Assembly (NCBI GenBank): GCA_963797265.1 | Contig: CAWCOY010000006.1 | Coordinates: 232,169 to 296,168, forward strand | DNA length: 64,000 nt | Direction: 5' to 3' | Source: DASUPK01 sp963797265 | GTDB taxonomy: Bacteria; Actinomycetota; Thermoleophilia; Solirubrobacterales; 70-9 | In this document: positions 28,752 to 37,286 of the stretch, in pieces | Numbering within the stretch: the stretch's first letter is position 1 | How the letters are laid out: the number at the start of each line of letters is the position of its first letter | The notes under the pieces: generated by a model | Database searches by the model: none | The model's input: only the letters and a program-made list of their open reading frames with translations | What the model was told of the DNA's origin: nothing | Program-made: the position numbers and the translations under genes

Positions 28752-29888
28752 GTGTCGGCGATCCTGGCCGAGATCGGGTCCCACGGGCGTCCCCAGGGCG
28801 AGGCGCTGCTGGCGGACGTCCGCGAGCACTGCCGGCTGGACGTGGACTTGCTCATGCGCTCGCTGCGGGCCGGCCGCGATCCCGATCGCGCGGATCTGGG
28901 CTTCGCCCGGGAGGCCGCCGCGCGCCGGGTCCATCAGGGGATTCCGCTGGAAGGTCTGCTGCAGGCGTTCCGGGTCGGCCACCGGACCCTCTGGCAGGCG
29001 ATCGTCGACGAGGCCTCGGACGAGCCGCAGGGTCGTGAGGCGGCGATCGCGCTCGCGGGTGAGGCGATGGAGTACATCGACCTCGCCAGCACCCACGTCG
29101 CCGAGGCATATCTGCGGGAGTCGGGCCAGCTCGCCGAGCTCACCCAGAGGCGTCGCCGCGACCTGCTGGAGAACCTACTCGCCGGCCGCCTCCCCGAGGA
29201 TGCCGAGGCCGAGACGCTGGGGTTGGGCCTCGAGCGAGACGCCGATCTACTGGTCGCGATCGGCTCACTGGACGAGGCGGACGAGACCGACGACCGCGCC
29301 CTCGCCCAGGCCGCCGACGCGGTCGCGACCTCGATCGGGCCACGGGCCCTGGTGGTGGTCCGCCAGGACGAGGTGGCGGCCGTGCTGCCCCTCGCGGGTA
29401 GGAGCCCCGAGGCCGTCAGGGTCGCCCTGGACGTGGCACGGGTGAGCGCGGACCGCGATCACGGCGTGCGCATGCTGATCGGGGTGAGCGGCGTCTGCCG
29501 CGGACTGGCCGAGGTCGCCCATCGCTATCGCGAGGCCCACCAGGCACTTCGCCGCACCGGGCCCGGGAAGCCGATCGTCTCCCTGTCCGAGCTCTCGCCC
29601 TTCGAGCACCTGGTCGCTTCCGTCGATCGCTCCACTCGTAAGTCAATTGCGATGGAGGCAGCGCTCCTGATCGAGAATGGCAACGGCGTGCTGCTCGAGA
29701 CGCTGCGGACTTACCTCGACTGCGATCTGGATGTCAGGCGAACTGCGGACTCCCTCTACGTCCATCCCAACACCGTGCGCTACCGGCTGCGGCGGGTCTC
29801 CGAGCTGACCGGACTCGATACTCAGCGCTTCTCCGGGATGGTCGAGCTGCTGACGATCGCTCGCCTCGCCGAGGGTCAGGCCGACTAG
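28749..29888 (+). CDS. PucR/CdaR-type transcriptional regulator (5' end probably truncated)
   Basis: 379 aa from GTG 28749. It has an N-terminal RsbRD-like region (SAILAEIGSHGRPQG, FLQAFRVGH type), a central GGDEF-like region with HRYREAHQALR, and a C-terminal PucR helix-turn-helix (RRTADSLYVHPNTVRYRLRR). Members of this group usually have about 20-50 more N-terminal residues; here similarity begins at the junction with the broken GMC gene. The DNA-binding end is intact, so the protein may still work. The target is unknown. Confidence 0.8.
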   Translation: MVSAILAEIGSHGRPQGEALLADVREHCRLDVDLLMRSLRAGRDPDRADLGFAREAAARRVHQGIPLEGLLQAFRVGHRTLWQAIVDEASDEPQGREAAIALAGEAMEYIDLASTHVAEAYLRESGQLAELTQRRRRDLLENLLAGRLPEDAEAETLGLGLERDADLLVAIGSLDEADETDDRALAQAADAVATSIGPRALVVVRQDEVAAVLPLAGRSPEAVRVALDVARVSADRDHGVRMLIGVSGVCRGLAEVAHRYREAHQALRRTGPGKPIVSLSELSPFEHLVASVDRSTRKSIAMEAALLIENGNGVLLETLRTYLDCDLDVRRTADSLYVHPNTVRYRLRRVSELTGLDTQRFSGMVELLTIARLAEGQAD

Positions 29889-29894
29889 ACCGGC

Positions 29895-30680
29895 TCAGGA
29901 ATAGCGGTCCCAGGCCCGCAGGTAGGGCTTGGGATCGATCGGGCGGCCGTTGACGTGGAGCTCGAAGTGCAGGTGGCAGCCGACGGTCCGTGCGTTGCCG
30001 GTCTTGCCGACGAAGCCGACGATCTGGCCGACGTGCACCAGGTCGCCCTTCTGGAAGCTCGACGGATGGGTCATGTGGGCGTACCAGTACTTGCGCCTCT
30101 CCCCCAGTCCCCGGAGCACGATGTAGTTGCCGTCGAGCCGCTGGTCGTAGGCGCGCTTCACGATCGTTCCCGTCGCGGCGGCCGCGAGCGGCGTCCCACA
30201 GCGCGCGGTTATGTCGAAGCCCTTGTGCCGGCGCCCGCCGTTGCGTGCCGCCCCGAACTCGCCGACCGGCCCGCGGGCGCCGTGCGCTCCGCGGACCGGG
30301 AAGAAGTGGCGATGCAACTCGACCTTTCCGGCCTCCTTCTCGTTCCCTCCGGCGACCGAGACGATGACCCGGTAGGTGCCGTCCGCTACCGGCCTGCCGG
30401 CGTTGTTGAGACCGTCCCAGCGCTCGACCTGGTCCTTGTCAGGATGAACGTCAGGGAGCTCGATCCGGCGGACCTCCTTGCCCCCACCCGCGATTCGGAT
30501 CGAGACCTTGGCGGGTACCGAACCACCTAGGCGGAACTCAATTCGGACTCCGCCCGCGGAGTCGGTGAATGCTCGGTTCGGCGTGACGGAGGCGTTGCGG
30601 ACCGTGGCGTCATCGGCGGAGGTGACGGATGCCGCGATCAGGAAGAGGACTCCAACCGCAACGAGAACCGGCTTCGCCAT
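29895..30680 (-). CDS. Secreted M23 family peptidase with FlgD-like Ig domain
   Basis: 261 aa. A signal peptide (MAKPVLVAVGVLFLIAASV) is followed by a beta domain with NNAGRPVADGTYRVIV, typical of FlgD-like Ig modules (about 30-110). The LytM/M23 zinc endopeptidase domain carries HKGFDI and HLHFEL, the metal and catalytic residues. It probably cleaves peptidoglycan cross-bridges or acts in envelope remodelling. It ends 6 bases from the convergent PucR gene. Confidence 0.9.
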   Translation of the reverse strand: MAKPVLVAVGVLFLIAASVTSADDATVRNASVTPNRAFTDSAGGVRIEFRLGGSVPAKVSIRIAGGGKEVRRIELPDVHPDKDQVERWDGLNNAGRPVADGTYRVIVSVAGGNEKEAGKVELHRHFFPVRGAHGARGPVGEFGAARNGGRRHKGFDITARCGTPLAAAATGTIVKRAYDQRLDGNYIVLRGLGERRKYWYAHMTHPSSFQKGDLVHVGQIVGFVGKTGNARTVGCHLHFELHVNGRPIDPKPYLRAWDRYS

Positions 30681-30792
30681 CAGTCGCGGTTGCGGGCGGC
30701 CCCCCCACCCACCACTAAACGGGTCGCGCTGTCGCGCGCCCCCGCATTAACGGCTTCGCCCTTCGCTCCTGAAATCAGCGGCCTGGCAACCG

Positions 30793-31377
30793 CTAGCGGT
30801 GCTCGATCACGCGGTCGACGATCTTGTACTCCATCGCCTCCGCCGCGCTCATGAAGTAGTCCCGCTCGGTGTCCTTCGCGACCTTCTCCAGCGGCTGACC
30901 GGTGTGCTTGGAGATGATCTCGTCGAGACGCTGGCGGACGTCGATGATCTCCTTGGCGTGGATCTCGATATCCGTCGCCTGGCCTGAGAAGCCGCCCGAG
31001 ACCTGGTGGATCAGGATCTTCGAGTTGGGCAGCGCCATCCGCTTCTCCGCTGCTCCGCCCGCGAGCAGCAGGGCGCCCATGCTCATCGCGACGCCCACGC
31101 AGATGGTCGACACGTCCGGCTTGATGAACTGCATCGCGTCGTAGATCGCAAGGCCCGCGTAGACCGAACCGCCCGGCGAGTTGATGTAGATGGAGACGTC
31201 CTTGTCAGGGTCCTCGGACTCGAGGTGGATCAGCTGGGCGACGATCAGATTCGCGATGTCCTCGGTCACCGGGGTGCCGAGGAAGATGATCCGCTCGTTG
31301 AGCAGACGCGAGTAGATGTCGAACGCGCGCTCGCCGCGCGAGGTCTGCTCCACCACCATTGGGACCAGGGGGCTCAT
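30793..31377 (-). CDS. clpP: ATP-dependent Clp protease proteolytic subunit
   Basis: 194 aa from the ATG at 31377 (MSPLVPMVVEQTSRGERAFD), the start that matches the family; an upstream in-frame start would add only about 10 unrelated residues. The catalytic triad is Ser99 (GVAMSMGA), His124 (LIHQVSGG) and Asp173 (TERDYFMS). It works with ClpX. It lies downstream of tig on the same strand, separated by two small genes. Confidence 0.97.
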   Translation of the reverse strand: MSPLVPMVVEQTSRGERAFDIYSRLLNERIIFLGTPVTEDIANLIVAQLIHLESEDPDKDVSIYINSPGGSVYAGLAIYDAMQFIKPDVSTICVGVAMSMGALLLAGGAAEKRMALPNSKILIHQVSGGFSGQATDIEIHAKEIIDVRQRLDEIISKHTGQPLEKVAKDTERDYFMSAAEAMEYKIVDRVIEHR

Positions 31378-31379
31378 GG

Positions 31380-31982
31380 GTGCGGGAGCATAGCGAGCGC
31401 CCCACACGAGCCCCGGCCGAGGAGAATTCGCGGATCGCGCCCGAACAGGACATCCTCACGGTCGGCCACTCCAACCACGAGGAGACGGAGTTCGTCGAGT
31501 TGCTCCGCGGCGCCGGCGTCGAGCTGATCGCTGACGTCCGCCGCTATCCCGGTTCCCGCCGCCAGCCCCACTTCGAGCGGACGGCCCTGGCGGCCGTCCT
31601 GCTCGAGGCCGGGATCGGGTACCGCTGGCTCGGCGAGTCCCTCGGCGGGCGGCGCAAGCCCTCGCCCGACTCGGTGAACGCCGCCTGGGAGAGCGACCAG
31701 TTCCGCGGCTACGCCGACCACATGGCGAGCGACGAGTTCGCCGCCGGGCTCGCCGAGCTCGAGGAGCTGGCCCGTGAGCAGCGGGTCGCCGTCATGTGCG
31801 CCGAGGCGTGGTGGATCCGGTGCCACCGGCGGCTGATCGCCGACGCGCTCACTGCGCGCGGGTGGCGCGTCCTGCATCTCGGCGCGAACGGGCGCCTGGA
31901 GCAGCACGAGCTCACCGACTTCGCCGTCGTCGAGGACGGGATGGTCACCTACCCCGAGGTGCAGACGAGCCTCGGTCTCTAG
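31380..31982 (+). CDS. DUF488 family protein
   Basis: 200 aa from GTG 31380 (an ATG at 31359 is also possible). The conserved core starts with ILTVGHSNHEETEFVELL, continues with IADVRRYPGSRR and ends with MCAEAWWIRCHRRLIAD, the DUF488 signature with its conserved Cys/Glu and CHR. The biochemical role is unknown. Its start lies 2 bases from that of divergent clpP, leaving no promoter space outside coding sequence. Confidence 0.85.
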   Translation: MREHSERPTRAPAEENSRIAPEQDILTVGHSNHEETEFVELLRGAGVELIADVRRYPGSRRQPHFERTALAAVLLEAGIGYRWLGESLGGRRKPSPDSVNAAWESDQFRGYADHMASDEFAAGLAELEELAREQRVAVMCAEAWWIRCHRRLIADALTARGWRVLHLGANGRLEQHELTDFAVVEDGMVTYPEVQTSLGL

Positions 31983-32191
31983 CCGTCGCCGGGCGTTTGC
32001 GAACCGCCGTCGGGCTTGCCGTTCTGGGGGTCGACCAGGAACGGCATCGTCCGCCGGAGCTTGCGGAGCTCGACGGCCCTCACGATGTAGAGGCCGAGCA
32101 GCGTGAGCATGAGCACGAACGAGACGATGCCGGCGATGGCGCCGACCTCCTCGATGGTTTTTGGAATGGAGCTGGCGAGCAGGGCGGGCAA
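31979..32191 (-). CDS. Small single-span membrane protein, 70 aa
   Basis: One membrane span (IAGIVSFVLMLTLLGLYIV, about 18-37) is followed by a basic stretch RAVELRKLRR and a Gly/Asp-rich tail. It lies 27 bases downstream of tig on the same strand and shares a CTAG stop with the convergent DUF488 gene. No family is recognised. The basic residues after the span suggest an N-out, C-in orientation. Confidence 0.65.
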   Translation of the reverse strand: MPALLASSIPKTIEEVGAIAGIVSFVLMLTLLGLYIVRAVELRKLRRTMPFLVDPQNGKPDGGSQTPGDG

Positions 32192-32218
32192 GGCAGTCGA
32201 TCGTAGTGCCCGAGCGAG

Positions 32219-33607
32219 CTAGTCGGATCCGGGCGTCCAGAGCGCGCCCTTCTCCTCGCGCTCCTTCTCGGGGGTCCAGATCTCCTCGCGCGCCTGCGCC
32301 TGCTCCATCGGGATTGCTTCCGTCGCTTCGGCGATCAGCTCGAGCGCCCGGCGCATCCGCAGGTCGTCCTTGAAGAGCTCCTCGCGCCCGCTCTCCCGGA
32401 TCTCCCTGAGGGCGTCCTCGGGCTCGGGGTGCCCGTGGTCCTCGTGCCCGGGGGGAATCTGCAGGGCCTCGAGCTCGTCCTCCTCGGTGATCTCGATCCC
32501 CTCAGCCTCGGCGACGGCCGCGAGGACGGCCTCGCGCCTCAGCGCCTGCTCGGCCTCGGGGCGGGCCTGGGCGATCATCTCCTCCCGGGTCTTGCCCTGG
32601 AGCTGAAGGTAGTTGTCGGGCTCCATACCCTGTTGGCGGAGCGAGCGCTCCACCCTCCGCCACATCTCCCCGGCCCTCGCCTCGATGACGGGCTCGGGCA
32701 GCTCCACCTCCGCCTTGTCGACAGCCGCGTCCAGCGCGTCCTCGCGAAAACGCTCCGCGAGCTGGCGATCGAGGATCTCCCTGATCTTCTCCGTGATGTC
32801 GTCGCGCAGCTCGGCGAGCGTGTCGAACTCCGAAGCCTCCGACGCGAAGTCGTCGTCGAGGTCCGGGAGCTCCTTCTCGCGGACCTCCTTGACCTTGACG
32901 TCGAACTCGGCGGTCTTGCCCGCCACCTCCTCGGCGGGGTAGTCGTCGGGGAAGGTCACGGGCACCTGGCGCTCGTCGCCGGGCTCGGCCCCCTCGAGCC
33001 CCTGCTCGAGCTCGGGCAGCACCCGGCCCTCGCCCAGCTCCAGCAGGTAGTCACGCGCGGTGCCGCCGTCGAAGGGCTCGCCATCGATCTTGCCCTCGTA
33101 ATCGATCAACACCACGTCACCCGGCTTCGCCGCTCGCTCGACCGGGTTGAGCCGGGCGAAGCCCTCGCGCAGCCGGTTGATCTCGGTCTCCACGGCGTCC
33201 TCGGGAACCTCGGGCTCGGCACGGCCGACCTCGAGGCCCTTGTACTCGCCGAGCTGAGCGCCCGGCCGCACGGCGACCTCGATCGAGAAGCGCAGGGGCT
33301 TCCCCTCTTCGGGAAGGTCGGAGAGGTCGAGCTTCGGGTCGCCGACCGGGTTGACGCCCGAGTCGAGCATGGCGCGCTCGTACCAATCGCCCAGGGACGA
33401 CTCGAGGGCCTGAGTGAGCACCGTCTCCCGCCCGAGCCGCTGCACGACCATCTCGGGCGGCACCTTGCCCTTGCGAAAGCCGGGCAGCTTCATGTCCTTG
33501 CCGAGCTGCTCCGCCGTGCGGGCGATGCTGCCCTCGACGTCCTTTGGGTCCACGTCAACGTCCACGCGGACCCGCGAGTCGGGGAGCTCCTTTACCGTCG
33601 TCTCCAT
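32219..33607 (-). CDS. tig: Trigger factor
   Basis: Ribosome-bound chaperone and prolyl isomerase. 462 aa from the ATG at 33607 (METTVKELPDSRVRV), with AAGGTGG 8 bases upstream. The ribosome-binding signature GFRKGKVP is near residue 48. The FKBP-type isomerase domain runs from about 155 to 245 (GDVVLIDYEGKIDGEPFDGG), and the helical chaperone domain fills the rest, ending in an acidic/basic tail. It is first in the tig-clpP group. Confidence 0.96.
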   Translation of the reverse strand: METTVKELPDSRVRVDVDVDPKDVEGSIARTAEQLGKDMKLPGFRKGKVPPEMVVQRLGRETVLTQALESSLGDWYERAMLDSGVNPVGDPKLDLSDLPEEGKPLRFSIEVAVRPGAQLGEYKGLEVGRAEPEVPEDAVETEINRLREGFARLNPVERAAKPGDVVLIDYEGKIDGEPFDGGTARDYLLELGEGRVLPELEQGLEGAEPGDERQVPVTFPDDYPAEEVAGKTAEFDVKVKEVREKELPDLDDDFASEASEFDTLAELRDDITEKIREILDRQLAERFREDALDAAVDKAEVELPEPVIEARAGEMWRRVERSLRQQGMEPDNYLQLQGKTREEMIAQARPEAEQALRREAVLAAVAEAEGIEITEEDELEALQIPPGHEDHGHPEPEDALREIRESGREELFKDDLRMRRALELIAEATEAIPMEQAQAREEIWTPEKEREEKGALWTPGSD

Positions 33608-33815
33608 GGAGGAGACCACCTTAGACACCGGCAGGCGCGAGCGGCTGGAGCTGGGAGGCCGCGAGCGATTCGGGGCGTGGCTCTACACGGGCGCGCCCGG
33701 CCGGCTCGCCTCGTTCTCCATCGACCTGGGGCTCTCGCTCGCCGCGCTTGGCCTCTGGTCCACCCGCCGGATCTGGCGCCGGCTGCGCCTCCGAGGTCAC
33801 TCGCCGGCGGCGTAG
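33606..33815 (+). CDS. Possible small basic protein, 69 aa
   Basis: The ATG at 33606 is inside the CCATGG that also contains the tig start on the other strand. The product (ERLELGGRERFGAWLYTG, then a hydrophobic segment and WSTRRIWRRLRLRG) looks protein-like, with one short hydrophobic stretch. It overlaps the end of the convergent spermidine-synthase-like gene by 19 bases. There is no ribosome site. It may be a real small membrane-associated protein, but the evidence is limited. Confidence 0.4.
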   Translation: MEETTLDTGRRERLELGGRERFGAWLYTGAPGRLASFSIDLGLSLAALGLWSTRRIWRRLRLRGHSPAA

Positions 33816-35302
33816 CCGAGGATCGACCGGTCGACCAGCCACTCCACGGGGGCGCGGTCATCGGTGTAGACCTCGCCGCCGTCGAGCGCGGGCGCGAGCC
33901 GCGCCGCCTCGACCCTGGCGATCGTCTGCAGCTCCGGGTCAAGCCCAGCCGCCATCTGGCGCAGATGCACGCCCGAACCGCGATTTCCGCCGATCAGAAG
34001 GGTGTTCTCGTCCTCGATCGGATCGCGGAGCACGCTCGGGAACGCCTCGGCCATCGTCCGCCCGATCACCTTCTCCAGCTCGTCAGAGCCATCCGGATGT
34101 CCCACGTTGACGACCACCAGCCCGCCCGGCACGAGCCGGTCGCGGGCGAGCTCGAAGAACTCCCGGGTCGCGAGATAGAAGGGGATGTAGGGCTGGCGGT
34201 AGGCATCGAGGACGATCACGTCGTAGTCGCCCTCTGAGTCCCGTAGCCAGGGCCGGGCATCCTCGGCGTGGACCTGGAGATGGGGCGCGCGCATGTCGAA
34301 GTATCGGCGCCCAATCTGGGCAAGCTCGGGATCGATCTCGACCGCGTCGATCCGGGTCGCTGGGAAATAGTGGCCGTAGGTGCGTGCCACGGTGCCGGCT
34401 GCGTTGCCGAGGATCGCGACCCGCGACGGGGCGTGGGTGAGGCTCGCGAACGGAACCACGACCAGCCCGTCCCAGTAGTTGCCGGTCAGATAGCTGCCCG
34501 GCCGGTAGAGGGAATGCTCCGCGACCCCCTCGTTCAGCTCGAGCTTCCGGGTGCCGTCGGGTTCCTCCACTACCCGCGCGTACTGGAGCCGGGTCTCCGT
34601 CTCGTAGATCACCCGGTCGCCGTCGTCGGTCTCCGCCTTGACCGTCCCTACAGGGATCGCGATCACCGCCCCAACCGCAGCCGGGACGCCGAGGTAGCGC
34701 CAGCCGAGCCCCGCGGCGGCGACCAGCGCGAGGGTGAGGGCAAAGACGAGGAAGGTGCGCTGCGTGCCGAGGAACGGGATCAGCAGAAGCGCCGCCGACA
34801 TCGTCCCGACCAGCGACCCCGCCGTCGAGATTGCGTACAACCGCCCGGCCGTCCGCCCGGCGTGGTCCACGTCCGGTGTCGCGAGCCGGACCGCCCACGG
34901 CGAGCAGGCGCCGAGCAGGACGATCGGGACCGCGACGAGGGCGAGCACGCCGACCAGCGAGCCGACGAACGCCCCGGCCGAGATCTCATCGAGCGCGTCC
35001 ACGGAGACCGAGAGGAAGGGTCGCGCCGCGAACGGGACCAGGGCGAGCAGAACTGCGGCACCCGCCACCATCGTGCACAGACCCCGGAGGTGGGGATGCT
35101 CATCGCCGAGCCGGCCGCCGAGCCAGTAGCCCACCGAGAGCGAGACCAGGACCACCGCGATCGTGTTCGCCCAGACGATCGTCGAGGCCCCGAAGTAGGG
35201 CGACATCAGTCGCGCCGCGGCGATCTCGGCCCCCAGGCTCGCCATCCCGACCACGAAGACGAGCGCGTAGAGCAGCCGCTGGTCGCGGCCGAGGGCGGTC
35301 AA
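33797..35302 (-). CDS. Spermidine synthase-like domain fused to a membrane domain
   Basis: 501 aa from TTG 35302, chosen because AAGGAG lies 6 bases upstream and the start overlaps the ctaG stop (TTGA); the frame is open further upstream but there it is only antisense to ctaG. Residues 5-230 hold about seven spans (FVVGMASLGAEIAAARLMSP typical). From about 270 a SpeE-like Rossmann domain follows (AILGNAAGTVARTYGHYFP, AVEIDPEL, YDVIVLDAY). The polyamine-synthase activity of such fused proteins is unproven. Confidence 0.85.
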   Translation of the reverse strand: MTALGRDQRLLYALVFVVGMASLGAEIAAARLMSPYFGASTIVWANTIAVVLVSLSVGYWLGGRLGDEHPHLRGLCTMVAGAAVLLALVPFAARPFLSVSVDALDEISAGAFVGSLVGVLALVAVPIVLLGACSPWAVRLATPDVDHAGRTAGRLYAISTAGSLVGTMSAALLLIPFLGTQRTFLVFALTLALVAAAGLGWRYLGVPAAVGAVIAIPVGTVKAETDDGDRVIYETETRLQYARVVEEPDGTRKLELNEGVAEHSLYRPGSYLTGNYWDGLVVVPFASLTHAPSRVAILGNAAGTVARTYGHYFPATRIDAVEIDPELAQIGRRYFDMRAPHLQVHAEDARPWLRDSEGDYDVIVLDAYRQPYIPFYLATREFFELARDRLVPGGLVVVNVGHPDGSDELEKVIGRTMAEAFPSVLRDPIEDENTLLIGGNRGSGVHLRQMAAGLDPELQTIARVEAARLAPALDGGEVYTDDRAPVEWLVDRSILGYAAGE

Positions 35303-36198
35303 GTCGACTCCTTGATCCTCTCCTCGAGTCGCCCGCCCTGCCCGGCGGCGGCGGCGCGGGCCGCCCGGCCCTCGCTCAATGGCACGCCTCGCTGCTCGGC
35401 GAGGTCGAGGAGGCGCTGGCGCTCGCTGTCCTGCCTGGCCCACTCGAGGAAGAGCCAGGCGAGCAGGCCAAGGGTGACGAAGGTGCTCTCGACCATCATG
35501 ATCACGCCGGCGACGCTCTGATCGGTCACCGCGGAGAGATGCCACTTGGCCTCACCTGCGGCGTAGTCGGGATAGAAGACCGAGTTCGACCACATGAAGA
35601 CGTTGCCGAGCACGATGCCGACGAAACGGACTCCGATCAGGTAGCCGATCTTCGCCGGGATGCCGAACCACTTCGGCTGCGGCAGCGGCCCGATGAGCGG
35701 CATCCACATCAGCACCCCGAAGCCGATGAAGCAGCTGTGCTGGAGCGCGTGGATCGCGCTGTGCTCGGTCGCCGCCTGATAGAGGACCGGGACGTGCCAG
35801 ACGTAGAGGTCGATCGCCCAGAGCGGCAGGGCGACGAGGGGATGCGCGAGGTGCCGCATCCAGCCGAGCCAGCGGTTGTGAAGAACCGGCTGCAGCAGCG
35901 GGCCGGTCAGCCCGAGCACGATCAGGAGAGCTCCCAGGTCCCCCATGAGCAGGTGCTGGCCCATGTGCGCGAGCACCAGTTCGGAGTCGAGCCGGCCGAG
36001 CGGTGAGAGGAAGGCAATCGCGATCAGCAGCAGGCCCAGGGCAAAGCAGAGGGTCCGCCAGGTCGGCACCCCCCGGCCCTCCCGCGCCAGGGTCAGCGTC
36101 CGGAACGCGTAGGCCGTCGCTACCAGGGTGAGCGCGGCTGCCTGGAGGGGCTCGAAGACCGGGCCGCCCACGTGGGCGATGGGGAACACGTCCCCCAT
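35299..36198 (-). CDS. ctaG: Cytochrome c oxidase assembly factor CtaG (caa3 type)
   Basis: 299 aa with about seven membrane spans. Conserved His-rich positions of the CtaG/caa3 family are present (LAHMGQHLLMGDLGALL, DLYVWHVPVLYQAA, HALQHSCFIGFG). It is thought to help insert copper into the oxidase or form part of the assembly site. No oxidase subunits are in the window. It is translationally coupled to the following spermidine-synthase-like gene by a 4-base overlap. Confidence 0.9.
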   Translation of the reverse strand: MGDVFPIAHVGGPVFEPLQAAALTLVATAYAFRTLTLAREGRGVPTWRTLCFALGLLLIAIAFLSPLGRLDSELVLAHMGQHLLMGDLGALLIVLGLTGPLLQPVLHNRWLGWMRHLAHPLVALPLWAIDLYVWHVPVLYQAATEHSAIHALQHSCFIGFGVLMWMPLIGPLPQPKWFGIPAKIGYLIGVRFVGIVLGNVFMWSNSVFYPDYAAGEAKWHLSAVTDQSVAGVIMMVESTFVTLGLLAWLFLEWARQDSERQRLLDLAEQRGVPLSEGRAARAAAAGQGGRLEERIKEST

Positions 36199-36231
36199 CG
36201 TAGGCCCGGCTGGATCCCGGCTAGATCCGGG

Positions 36232-37212
36232 CTAGATCCAGTCGATGCGCCTGAAGAAGGTCACCAGCACGAGCGCGCAGATCGCCATCAGCCCGAGCGC
36301 CAGCGCGTACCCGTAGTGCCAGTGGAGCTCGGGCATGTTGTCGAAGTTCATGCCGTAGACGGAGGCGATGAAAGTCGGGACCGCGACGATTCCGGCGATC
36401 GCCGAGATCTTCTTGACGACGTCGTTCTGGTTGACGCTGACCAGCGCCAGGTTCGCCTGCAGCACGCTGGTCAGGAGCTCGCGCTGGGCGCTCACCTGCT
36501 CGTCGACCCGGCGGGCGTGATCGGCGACGTCGCGGAAGAAGCTCCGCAGCTCCTCGGGGACACGCTCGAAGCCGCCGCCCTCGAGGAGCTCCAGCGGGTT
36601 GAGCAGCGGCCAGACGCCGCGGTGGAACTCGATCACCTCGCGCTTCAGGTGGTAGATGCGGGCGGTCGGCGCCGGGATGTCGTCATCGAAGACGTCCTTC
36701 TCGACCTCCTCGATGTCGTCCTCAATCGCCTCGACGACCGGGATGTAGTCGTCGACAACCTTGTCCAGGATCGCCCAGACGGCCGACGAGGCGCCGAGCC
36801 GGAGAAGGTCGGGACGGCTCTCGAGCATCTCCCTGGCCGTGTGCAGTTCGCTGCCCGGACCATGCCGCACTGTGATCACGAACGCCGGCCCCGCGAACAC
36901 ATGGATCTCGCTGAAGTGGACCTCCTCGCGGTCCTCGTGGTAGTGGGCGGTCTTCAGGACGATGAACACGTCCTCGTCGTAATCCTCGATCTTGGGGCGC
37001 TGGTGGGCCTGCTGCGCGTCCTCGACCGCGAGCTCGTGGAGCCCGAAGAGCTCCTGGAGGTTCTCGAGGTCCCCCGGCGCAGGCTCGTGGATCCCGATCC
37101 AGACGAACTCGCCGTTGCCGGCGTTGCGCCTGAGCTCCGCCGCCCGTTCGGGCGTCAGCGCCTCGTCATGCTGGCGCGCGCCGTCCTTGTAGTGGGCGCT
37201 GTCGACGATCAT
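36232..37212 (-). CDS. corA: CorA family magnesium/cobalt transporter
   Basis: 326 aa. A long cytosolic N-terminal domain with acidic helices (EEVEKDVFDDD) leads to two C-terminal spans. The selectivity motif YGMNFDNMPE lies between them, and the C-terminus is basic. All features match CorA, a pentameric Mg/Co channel. It follows DUF2252 by 74 bases on the same strand. Confidence 0.94.
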   Translation of the reverse strand: MIVDSAHYKDGARQHDEALTPERAAELRRNAGNGEFVWIGIHEPAPGDLENLQELFGLHELAVEDAQQAHQRPKIEDYDEDVFIVLKTAHYHEDREEVHFSEIHVFAGPAFVITVRHGPGSELHTAREMLESRPDLLRLGASSAVWAILDKVVDDYIPVVEAIEDDIEEVEKDVFDDDIPAPTARIYHLKREVIEFHRGVWPLLNPLELLEGGGFERVPEELRSFFRDVADHARRVDEQVSAQRELLTSVLQANLALVSVNQNDVVKKISAIAGIVAVPTFIASVYGMNFDNMPELHWHYGYALALGLMAICALVLVTFFRRIDWI

Positions 37213-37286
37213 CGTGCGGCTCCGGGTTGGACTCTTCCCCCCTGGGAGCCCGGCTCCTGCGCGTTTACACCCTTGGGCGGTCTGTG

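Noticed and set aside
35303..35545. Upstream extension of the spermidine-synthase-like protein
   Set aside because: The first 80 residues of the longer frame are antisense to ctaG and Arg/Pro-rich; the TTG at 35302 with AAGGAG is a better start.
37244..37258. Small GGAGCC-C-GGCTCC palindrome between DUF2252 and corA
   Set aside because: A one-base loop cannot form a hairpin terminator and no partner regulator is evident.
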